Origin: Phoronis australis
Lineage: Eukaryota; Phoronida; Phoronidae
Direction: 5' to 3'
NCBI GenBank assembly: GCA_002633005.1
Contig: NMRA01000302.1
Span: 401,848-465,847 of the forward strand
Length of the DNA: 64,000 nt
The notes beneath the pieces were generated by a model. That model did no database searches and had not been told where the DNA came from. It saw only the letters and a program-made list of their open reading frames with translations. Of this stretch, positions 46,901 to 58,900 are shown piece by piece. Numbering within the stretch: the stretch's first letter is position 1; each line of letters opens with the position of its first letter. A program made the translations under genes and the position numbers.

Positions 46901-49900
46901 TGGTAAATACAATCCGACTATCATTGGCACGATAAACGTAGTTGTATACCAAGCCGTGTTCTAACAATGGTGTCTGCAACTTTGCTTACCTAAATCCTTT
47001 ACTTAATACCGTAGTAACAAAATACTTAAAAGAACAAGAAACTGTTGTTGTGTTAGAATATTTATTATCAGTTTAATTACGTATAGTGACAACCATTCTC
47101 CGATAATTAATTGACTTGTACATTTTATTTTGCCAGTCATAAAACTAACTTGTTCTGCTAACCTGTGGTACAGTTTTTGTTGACAGCATATTCTGACTGC
47201 TGAATTTCAGATGGCAGTAAACAAATGTCTCGAAGTTGGATCCAAAATTGCTGGTATAATTGCAGGCTCCATCTTGATTTGTGTTCATTTGTGCCGGCCG
47301 AACTATTGTGTCTGTAATCTCTTTAATCTTTCTTAAGTCGAGGTGCAATTTCTTTTTCAGGTTTCAGAAACAAACATAAACCATGTTTCAAAGAGTTGCC
47401 AGACTACGTAATGTTGCGACATTTGTCAGTGTCGAAGCAGTTACCGATTTGTGTTGTTTATAGACAGAAAGGTAAGTGCTAAATGTTGTTTCCCATATGC
47501 TTTCATTGGACCAATTTCCTCACAGTGGTGCGCAAAACTAAACGTTTTTGTGCAGTCTGTGAGTGCCTGCACCGTTCATAGGGCTGTCAAATATTCTCAC
47601 ATGACAATCTTTTGACTTATGTTTGAAGGTACCTGTCTGCTCCAGGTTTAATAATTGTAACTATCGTCACTACTTATTTTCATCTTATCACTTATTTATG
47701 TGTTTTTATTATTCATTACATTTATCTTTAACTTTGACTGTTATTTTGATTTTTGTATTGTAGTGTAATGTTTTCCCTGCTGTTTTTTGTGACGGCCTCC
47801 TGGAGAGCAGTGTTTTCATCGAAGAGGTTGTCCTACAAGAACTAACATAGTAGACAGACTGAACTAATATAGTTTACAGACAGAACTAATATAGTAGACA
47901 GACAGACCTAATATAGTACACAGACTGTTTAGAAATTGTTTTAGTTCAGCACCTACAACAGATTTAGTTTGAGATTTACCGATTGTTTTTTTATGAGATT
48001 CCAAGACAATGTGAGTGTTTGTACGTTAAGGTGGGAATTGTATAAGAGTTGCAACAACTCGGCATGTCTATCACTGAACTTGTTATAGCCTTGTTCTATG
48101 TACAATTTGGTTGACCTGAAACGTCATTGATTTTGTAGGAAAAGGATCAAAACTGGAAACAGAACTGTGTCATTTCTGGAAGACAAGAGACAAGCTGCAG
48201 AATTACTCATCTTGGCAAGTTGGAGCATTTGCTGCTGACATTGTATGTTGATGAAATGATTTCTTAAAACTGCATCATTAACCCATCTTTCATCCAAAAA
48301 TGACTTTGATTTAGTTCACTTACCTTGATGAAACTGAGAGGTCTTATTTTTTTCTTACTCAGATGAGAACTGAGTGTATTCGTTGCTCAAGACGAGGCTC
48401 AACAGGTTGGCTTGTCACGGCGATACTCAAGCAATAAGAATGTGATGGTTTTTACAAAATGAAATTTCACTTGTCGACCATGTTGCGTGCTATGAGTCTA
48501 TTGTTTGTAGCGAGAGATCGTCTAAATCAAAAATAATTTCTTTGATGGACAACATGCTCGTTGCAGCTATAAAAAGACAGAATGATGTGAATTTTTCCAT
48601 TCTTGCCAGTGTTTATGACTTTTGATGCAAGTTCATAGCAATTTGGAAATTTTGGTATTGTGTTAAAAAAAGAAGTTTGGGGGTTAAGGATGTTTTGGCA
48701 AATCTTTGTAGTTCAATTGATTTATGGATGTGACATCAATAGATGATTCATATCATGTATCATGTCACCGTGTTTGCCTCGTAGGAATTTAAGTGGGACT
48801 ATGTTGTTGATGGTAGCGGCTGCATTCTGTAGACATAAATGATAGACTTAGAAACCTGTGGAATGAACAGGGTGGGTACTGGGAATGTGTGACTGTGATG
48901 CTAAGCATGTTTCAAATGAACAACGTTGTTGACTGAGAAGTTGCGTGATACGTTAGTCAAAAAATTGCACCGTATTTCAGTTGACAATGTTGCTTGGCTG
49001 AAATGGGCTTTAGATTTTGTTTCACAGATTGTTGAAAATATTTTTTTTAATCTTCAGCCATCTAAACATTGATTTGAAATGTTTTCACCAATACACCAAA
49101 AAGTCCTGTTCAAACACATGTGTGGCAAATGACGTTGAAAACGTTTTTATGCGAAATCTGATTCATTGCCTCCAAACTGGTGTGTTCATTGTCCCCAAAC
49201 TGGTGTGTTCATTGTCCCAAAACTGGTGTGTTTATTGTCCCCAAACTGGTGTGTTCATTTTCCCCAAACTGGTGTGTTTATTGTCCCCAAACTGGTGTGT
49301 TCATTGTCCCCCAAACTGGTGTATTTATTGTCCCCAAACCAGTGTGTTTATTGTCCCCAAACTGGTGTGTTTATTGTCCCCAAACCGGTGGGTTTATTGT
49401 CCCCAAACTGGTGTGTTTATTGATATAGAATTGCTATTAGTAAGCCCATAACGTACTTTTGTAATTTTTTAAAGTTTAAAAAGACTGCGGTGCGATGGCT
49501 AAATTCCAACTGCCATGTGCTGGTCACAATAGCATTCCCATTGCACTAAGCACCTGGTTGAAACTCATGAGAAATAAGTTGTTGTAGTTTCCACCACTGA
49601 CTGCGGTCACAATTACTGACTGTCAAGTTTTAGAAGTTACGACTGAAAAGTCAAAGTTTGTCTCAATGTTGAGCATCACATATTTGAGATGACTGACTTG
49701 CTTGGACTCACCGACAATGTTTCTCATAACCTTAATGTTTTTAGCCTCAGGACAAACAGATCAACCTGCCAACAAAGTTACCTACTCTGCGATGTGACCT
49801 TGGGATGCTGCGTCCATTTGACTTTGCTGGCAAAGTCACTGCGGGCAGAATCTCTGATTGGTTTTCTAGACTCGTAAGTTTCTTTACGTTCTAATGGCTG

Positions 49901-52900
49901 TTAAGCTAGTTGTTGTTACTCTAAAAATAAAAGGTGTTGAGTCAGTGATATATAAACTAAGTTTAGTTATATTTACCGGGAGTTGGACCAAAAGTATTAT
50001 AGACAAAGTCAGCTTTTCTACAACATTTGATTTGAATGAATGAGACCAGCTTTAAGAAAGCCAAGCATGACCAAATGAAACTAGGTTACAAAGAATAGAG
50101 TAATTTTAAATGTCACACTTGTTTAGATATTCTTGTGGATTAACCTTTGACCTCAGTCCTGTTTTTGTATTTGTCTTCCCCAAATACAGCGTGCTTGGTA
50201 TTTGTTGACTTCAATGGTTTCCACAATTCTGACATCTTTAAGTGCTGAATGAGTGACTTGCTCGAAGTAAAGGATTGAGATTACCAAATTCTAAATAAAA
50301 TTCATGTGTTGAGATGTGAAAATTCAAATTTGTTCTTTTTATCTCTTACATGCTGGCTTTATTTTACGATGTAAAGATTTTAAATGATTTTCTAATATGT
50401 TCAAAACAATGCGCTACATGTGTGTCAGTGGTCTTTGATCTCACTGAAAATCTTCGTGTAAAAGTTGGAAAAGTTTGATCTTTATTGCTATATTTTGTAC
50501 ATATTCAAAGAAACTAGCATTTAATTAATTCCAATAAAAAAACATTGCCCCTTAAAGTATTGACTGCCTTGCCAACAACACTGTCTCATTTCAGGCAGCG
50601 AGGCACAATGATGCCTTGATGAGCGCGTCTCTGTCAAGTCTGAGAATTGTTCCACCGAGGCACAACTTCACGCTTATTGGCTTCCCTGCCGACGGGGCCC
50701 GCATTCAAATGGAAACCATGCTACTAGAGGTCAGTACAGTCATTCAGGAAGATGAAGACATTGCATTAGTAGTGCATTCTGTTTTATTTTATATTTTTCT
50801 TAATATGAAGATGAATGATGTTTTGGTTTTGGGTTTTTGTATTTTTTACTTTTACATTCATTTTTACGTAATCCAAATTTTCGTTTATTGATTTCTAGAG
50901 TCAAGCTACAAACTTACATTACTTGTAGTTTATGCTTAATTCTGTCTTATCCAAGCATTTATTTTTATTTTTATTGTTTAGGTGCGAGACAGCTGGCGAG
51001 ACAGTGTGGATGCCATGTTAGTTCACCCACACTCTGAAGATGGCGTTGTGATCACCAACATGTTTTCTGTTACAACATGGCCGACAGTTATTGTGCTGGA
51101 CTCTAATGGTAGGAAACAGCATATAATTACTGACTGTTTTATGTGGAAACATTCAGATTTCATTTCAATCGAATTTTTTAAATTTTGCTCAAAAAGTACT
51201 GTCAAAATTACCATTTTTGGATTTTCAATATTTATTCATCACTCTGAATGCCCAAATTTTCACATCTTTTTCACTGTTAGATTTTTCAATCATTGAGGAT
51301 TCAGAAAATGTGTAGTTTTAGGAGGTATAATTGATGAAGTCTAAAATGACGGATTTTGATAATGCACCAAAAAGTTGTTTTTGTTGGAACTTTGCCATTG
51401 CTAATTTTGCCACATATAGAACTTGTGCTCATGTGTCATAATGATTGTAACATGCAAGATTAATTTTTAAATAGATTCTAAAGCTTAATCTTTGTAATTT
51501 CAGGAGAAGTTGAATCTCGTTTCGAAGATGATGTCACCAGAGACACTCTTGATGTATACCTGTATGTCAAGAGAATACCAGCTCTTCACCTAACGGAGGT
51601 ACAAATGTCGGCACAATATCATTTGATGAGTTTTGTCTAAATATTTTAGTGGTGCAAGTCAAAATTTTCAATGGGTTTTTAAAGTAAAGTTACTTGCTAT
51701 TAATTATATCCATCTTCATTTTCGTGACTTTTGTGAACTTTACTTTTATTTTTGTTTCAAATCAAAAAATATTCAGATAGATCCCTGCATTTCAACGGTG
51801 CTCAAGTTTTTATTCCGTTTTCATATTAACATAGCATTTAAAAAATATTCTAGTATAATTGTTTAATGGTTCCTGCAGTTTCATGTTTTAACACAAAAAG
51901 AGCTTTTATTTGTTGTTTGTTTTTCATCTCCAGGAAAACTTTGAAGAGGAAATCCTGCGGTATCATCGCCAATTTGTCCCCAGCCTCGTCTGTTTCTATG
52001 CGGACTACGCTCCTAATGTTATGCAGTATTTGTATGCTTTTGAACGTGCGGTGTTAGATTTCTCAGAGGCTGGCTTCAACATCAAGTTTGGCTTGGTGGA
52101 CTTGAAAACTCAGGAATCTGGTTAGTTTACCTATCATATTTGTGTCTAGTGTTTTTGTCTGTTGTGTTTTGTCAGTTGTGCGTTTTGACATCCATGTACA
52201 CATTTTAGAAGGCTGTTTGTGAGCTTTTGTATATCTATTGACTGAATTCTTGTGATTCACGCATGCAGTTCAACATTACCTTGGTTTGAATGGCGATCAC
52301 TGTGTGTTGTTTTTGAACACATTTTTGTCATCTGTGTTATTGACAAAATTAGACAAGGTAACTACTAACATCAGAATTCAATTTAACCACTAACAAATTA
52401 ACGTAAATCAACTAAATCGAAATATAGATGACAAAAACGTTGATTTTTACAATTTTTGTAAAAACTGGAAATTGTGCTGATTTAGTACATCGAGCAGCTG
52501 TTTCACTGTGGGCCTATATACAAGAGCGTGTGTCTTTCACAGTGTATGATAGGACTCTGAGAAAGCTAGAATCCTCAAAAGCTAGTGAAGTGTTTGATGC
52601 CACTTGCTTATTAGATATTTAGTAAATGAAGAAATCATGAAAGTTAAATATGTTAATCTTACTTTCAAATTAATTTTGAAATTTTGGAATATCACGTGAA
52701 TTGAAGGAGACATGGTTCATGTCTTTTCAGTGTTATACCAGTCACTTAAAGGGGAGGTACAACACCATGTCGAGTCGTATCCGTTCACCGTGCTCTTTCA
52801 CCCGGTCAAGAAAGATAACCACAGTAAGTGCTGTCTTGTTTTTCAAGACGAAATGCTCCTTCGAGTAAAGGTTAGCTAAATACAATGGAGTTAATTCTTG

Positions 52901-55900
52901 AAAAGTTCTATTTTTGTGCCGCACATATTGTTGAATAGTTCTGTTTTGGTGCAATGTTATGTCAAGTGTTGTCCATGTAACCTGACACTTTTCTTATTTG
53001 TCTGTCCCCTCAGTAAACATCAGGCAGACCCTCTTCCCAGGAGGTCATCCCACTCCCGGCGAGTTGCACCCATTCTTGAAGTACCATCAACTGGTAGTGG
53101 ACTCTCTGAAGCGCAAACTCACCTACCAGCCATGGGGAGTGTCACCTGTAAATGAGGTCAGTTTGATTATTTGGTTATTAATTTTGTCATTACTGATTAT
53201 ATTTCAATGCAAATAACAACTGTGGTAAGTAGGTCATTACAAATACTATGGTAAGTAGGTCAAGTTCTATGGTAAGTAGGTCAAGTCAAAATGATTAAAC
53301 TGAAATAAGTCGAGCTAGCGGAGACGTTTCACACACGATGCACTCAGTGAACTCCAGTTACGGTTGTTTGAATATTCATTGTGATGGAAAGTTTATGGTG
53401 TTGATTATTCAGTGGTTTAATAACAGCTTGTGGCTTCTTACTGGCTGCAGTGGCAAGATATGCCACTAAGTACAATCTCATTTGGAATGACGAAGTTGTA
53501 CGCTTTGGTCGTTTTTTGCAAAAAAGCCCTTTTCTAGGTTCCCCATTTCATTCAAACCTTGACAACCTATGCTTAGGTATAGTTTTGGACAAAATTACTG
53601 ATAGTAAGGTCAAATTTTTGAAATTAATAAAAAGTTTGGTTGAGTCGTATTTTGTTGGACAATCAAGGAGGGGCACCAATGTCAGAAAAGATCAAAGCCT
53701 GTGTGATTTTGTTGGTATTTTTAAAAAAATTGTGACGAGTACATATTTCAGAATCCTATGACACATCATCTAAAATTCCATCCCACCAATGTCTCAGCAG
53801 CTGTTACCAAGGTTGGTGTCGTCTGCCACTTTTATGCAAGAAATGAATTGCAAAACTATGTAATATGAGCACTTGCCTAAAACACAATTTCAAATCATAC
53901 ATACCTTTTGTATACTGTTTTGCAGATTACATCAGTTAGAGAGGGGCCTTTTGGCACTTCTTGCACCCCATTCAGCCACAATCTGACCGACAACAATCCC
54001 AGACCTCCCCCTACATTCAAAAGAAGGAAAAAGAAACCCAAGGTGGCAAAGAAAAAGAAGAATGTCCACAGCGTATGTAGATGTTTTCCACTTTTTGTTT
54101 AAATTTTGTTTATTCAAGATTTGGTAATGCAGCATGTGAAGTGCAGAATGATGTAAACTCTTGAAAACATATCAAACTATTTTCATTTAATTCACCAGGT
54201 TTTCAGTTGTTTTGCGAAATTTTTCACTGAAATGTCTAATGCTGATTTGATGTGTGATTCATATTACATAGTCACATTAACGCAATTCTGGATCCGATGA
54301 AAATAATGAAAATTAATATCTGTCCATTTTGATATCATTTTCAATGTCACCATGTAGATTTCGTTAATCATCAACGAGGTTGATAAAGAGGTTACATAGA
54401 ATATTAAAAGAGAGTAGATGAAATCAATTTTTTATTTCTTTTAGTCAATTCATATGGGTCTGAAATCAAAACATTGTTTTCATTAAATTTGTTGTTGATG
54501 ATGATGTCTTTTTTCACAAAATAGTTCAACCTTATCGATCGACGTTTGCCCAAACTTGGCACTGTGCCAGTTGTCAGTGAGACCACGTGGTCTGAAGTTA
54601 TTGAGAAATCTCACGCTCCAGATGTTGATCCTCTGTCTCTTCACAAAGAATGGAAAGGGGAGATAACTAAAGTTGCTCTGGTAAATATATGGACTTGATT
54701 TGAAGGGGAGATAACTAAAGTTGCTCTGGTAAATATATGGACTTGATTTGAAGTACAAGAAGATTACTGCCTAATACAAAGCATAATTTTTCACATATAT
54801 TATTTAGCTCACAATATGGCGGATTAGTGAAATTCTGTAGATATGTTAAATTTGACCTAAAAAGGGAAATAGTAAGAACATTTTAGATGTCATGAAACAA
54901 CATGAGCAGGAATTCCCATTGTTTACAAAAGTATAAACAAACTTTGAAAAATGGAAAATGACCATTTTGGTAATTATTTTTTGCAAAGCGAGTGGAGAAT
55001 TGTCTTGCATTTATTTATCAGTTTTGTTAATTAGTAATTACACGATAACACGCTGAGGTTCAGTTAAATTTCATAATGTAGTTATAAGCATGTGCAAAAG
55101 CTCGTCTACGTTTTTGTTATTTCTTTCTCTTTGTCGCTGTTTTTGAGTTCTGTGACAAATGACCACTTGACACTGATCGTCTTGTCTGTTTGCATTGTCA
55201 CAGTTAATGTCTAAATAGGGCTTTATACCATGAGAGCAACTGATAAGGCTCATTTCATCACTTTCTGATAATGATGTGCAAGATTTACTTACAAGAAAGC
55301 ATGTTGTTGAGAACAGCAGAGGTTGTCGCCTTCTCTCTAAGTGTTTTGTTCACTGACTATTTCCCCGTCAGGTTGACCTCAATTTACATCCTAGTCTATT
55401 TGATGTACCGAATCCAGCCAGTGAACAAGACCCTGAGAGACGGTGGATATCTATTGCTTTCCTAACAACCTACCTTGCGTATAAAATGACGGCCTTTCAG
55501 ATTAATTTGTAACCTTTGGGCAATTTTAATTTTAATTTGTTGCTACTGTTTGTTTCTGTTTTGTTTACCCAAATTGTGGAGGTGACATAACATTGTTGTA
55601 CCACAGGCTACAAATTAATTTATTTGAAGGTACATTGTGATAACGTGTTTTTCTCTTAAGCGATCCTTATATGTATCATATAAAATAGTGCTGATGCTGC
55701 AATGCCTGCATCGCATCAGATGGGTGTAGGCCACATAACTCAGGTCCATTGCATCAGGTGTTTGTAGGCCACATAACTCAGGTCCATTGCATCAGGTGGT
55801 TGCAGGCCACATAACTCAGGTCCTCTGCATCAGGTGGTTGTAGGCCACATAACTCAGGTCTATTGTATCAGGTGGTTGTAGGCCACATAACTCAGGTCCA

Positions 55901-58900
55901 TTGCTCAGAACACTTGATTAATACTCATGAAAAACTAACATGCACTCAGACTCTTCTAGAGAGATTGTTGTAGTCTGTAGACATGTAGGCCTCATTATTT
56001 TGTATATTTAATGTCTGCACTATAGTAGTCCATAGACATGTTGCTATATATAGTAAATGTCTGTACTTTTTATCCAGGTTATATTTGTTATCTCTGACTG
56101 CGGTAGCTGCAGAAGAAACCAGCCAGTATTTGAAGAGCTTTACTCAGCCGTGCAGTTCATCAGTAAGTACTCCGCTGGAAAGCTGTCAGTGAAAATTAGA
56201 ATAATTACTGTAACATGCTTTTACTTGTTGGCTAGTAAAGCCATAAATGTAAGTTAATCTACTAGAAATTGGTAAATGAGTGCTAAAACCAGAACATCTT
56301 GTGGTAACACTGTTGGTCTATTGTATCACCTCTGTCAGTCCATGATATTGCAATTTATTTCAGCCAGAGTTTTAGTGCTTTAGACTCATTGCTTATGCGG
56401 CAATTGCTCGGTTTCACACANTTAGTCAATTCATATGGGTCTGAAATCAAAACATTGTTTTCATTAAATTTGTTGCTTGATGATGTTGTCTTTTTTCACA
56501 AAATAGTTCAACCTTATCGATCGACGTTTGCCCAAACTTGGCACTGTGCCAGTTGTCAGTGAGACCACGTGGTCTGAAGTTATTGAGAAATCTCACGCTC
56601 CAGTGGTTGATCCTCTGTCTCTTCACAAAGAATGGAAAGGGGAGATCACTAAAGTTGCTCTGGTAAATATATGGACTTGGTTTGAAGTACAAGAAGATTA
56701 CTTTCTAATACAAAGCATAATTTTTCACATATTTAGCTCACAATATGGCCGATGAGTGAAATTCTGTTATGTTAAATTTGACCTAAAAAGGGGAATAGTA
56801 AGAACATTTTAGATGTCATGAAACAACATGGGCAGGAATTCCCATTGTTTACAAAAGGATAAACAAACTTTGAAAAATGGAAAATGACCATTTTGGTAAT
56901 TATTTTTTGCAAAGCGAGTGTAGAATTGTCTTGTATTTATTTGTCAGTTTTGTTATCAGTAATTACACAATAACGCGCTGAGGTTCAGTTGAATGTCAGA
57001 ACGTAGTTATAAGCATTGTGCAAAAGCTCGTCTTAAGTTTTTGTTATTTCTTTCTCTTTGTGGCTGTTTTTGAGTTGTGACAAATGACCACTTGACACTG
57101 ATCGTCTTGTCTGTTTGCATTGTCACAGTTAATGTCTAGGGCTTTGTACCATGAGAGCAACTGATAAGGCTCATTTCATCACTTTCTGATAATGATGTGC
57201 AAGGTTTACTTACAAGGAAGCATGTTGTTGTGAACAGCAGAGGTTGTCGCCCTCTCTCTAAGAGTTTTGTTCACTGACTATTTCCCTGTCAGGTTGACCT
57301 CAATTTACGTCCTGGTGTACCTGATTCACCAAATCCAGCCAGTGAACAAGACCCCGAGAGAGAGGGTGGATATCTATGGCTTTCCTAACAACCTACCTGG
57401 CGTATAAAATGACTGCCTTTCAGATTAATTTGTAACCTTTGAGCAATTTTAATTTTAATTTGTTGCTACTGTTTGTTCCTGTTTGATTTACCCAAACTGT
57501 GGAGGTGACTAGAAATAACATTGTTGTACCACAGACTACAAATTAATTTATTTGAAGCTACATTGTAATGTGTTTTTCTCTAAAGCGATCCTTATATGTA
57601 TCATATAAAATAGTGTTGATGCTGCGATGCCTGCTTTGCATCAGGTGGGTGTAGGCCACATAACTCAGGTCCATTGCATCAGGTGGGTGTAGGCCACATA
57701 ACTCAGGTCCATTGCATCAGGTGGGTGTAGGCCACATAACTCAGGTCCATTGCTCAGAACACTTGATTAATACTCATGAAAAACTAACATGCACTCAGAC
57801 TCTTCTAGAGAGATTGTTGTAGTCTGTAGACATGTAGGCCTCATTATTTTGTATATTTAATGTCTGTACTATAGTAGTCCATAGACATGTTACTATATAC
57901 AGTAAATGTCTGTACTTTTTATCCAGGTTATATTTGTAATCTCTGACTGCAGTAGCTGCAGAAGGAACCAGCCAGTATTTGAAGAGCTTTACTCAGCCGT
58001 GCAGTTCATCAGTAAGTACTCCGCTGGAAAGCTGTCAGTGAAAATTAGAATAATTACTGTAACATGCTTTTACTTGTTGGCTAGTAAAGCCATAAATGTA
58101 AGTTAATCTACTGGAAATTGGTAAATGAGTGCTAAAACCAGAACATCTTGTGGTAACACTGTTGGTCTATTGTATCACCTCTGTCAGTCCATGATATTGC
58201 AATTTATTTCAGCCAGAGTTTTAGTGCTTTAGACTCATTGCTTATGCGGCAATTGCGCGGTTTCACACATAAGAAACTTTAGTTAGATCAGTGTACGTGA
58301 TATCAAGAGTTGACAATACTTGTGGTTTTTGGACAAATCTATTGAGTTTCTAATGAGTTCTGGGGCAAGATTTTTAGCCGTGCTCCCTAGCTCAAAATCA
58401 TCAGTGCAGCCAAAAAAGTAATGCAGTGTTCCAAGTCATGTGTTATGTACGCTGCATAACACGCAGATGTGGTTTTGACTAAAAAAGGCTTAAAAGAAAG
58501 TAACTTTGCTACCTAAATGCCTAGTAGCCAAGATCTTCTGTATGGTCTGAACCAGTAACGGTGCTTAATCGACACAATTATCTGCAAGTAAAAGTACCTT
58601 AATCTTTCCTTTCAGAGGGTGGTGCAGCCTACATGGTCAACTGTACCTCTGATCCTCGCCTGTGTAAAGAGAACGACGTGACTGGTTTCCCTACGCTCAG
58701 TGCCTTCAGAGGTGTCGGCTGGCTAGAGAGCGACAATTGCATCTCTAAGGAAACGATACAGGCTGTGAGATACGTGCGCTTGGACTATCACGGGGTTATA
58801 TTGGTGAGTCAAGCTCACGAGGAAGGAATTTTCTTTTTTCCCGTATTTACAATGTCTACCAGCATTGGTTTTAGGCTTTACCAAAATGTCTCACATTAAG

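Larger units (their letters stand above)
54442..58268. repeat. Direct 1.9-kb duplication around a single N (56421), holding exons 12-13 twice
   Basis: 54442-56420 and 56422-58268 are near-identical. Copy A breaks off at the N just after GGTTTCACACA, and copy B restarts at the left edge of A, then continues past that point into unique DNA. Both hold exon 12 (156 bp, phase 0-0) and exon 13 (85 bp, phase 0-1). Splicing A and B in series (12-13-12-13) would break the frame, so they are more likely two alleles than duplicated exons. Confidence 0.85.

Noticed and set aside
49017-49451. 144-codon Cys/Pro repeat protein
   Set aside because: Produced by the 23-bp minisatellite, open in all three frames and inside an intron.
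53450-53761. 103-codon ORF in intron 10 of the thioredoxin-fold gene
   Set aside because: Composition is plausible but no family motif was recognised, it does not match neighbouring exon phases in a useful way, and introns here are AT-rich with chance ORFs.
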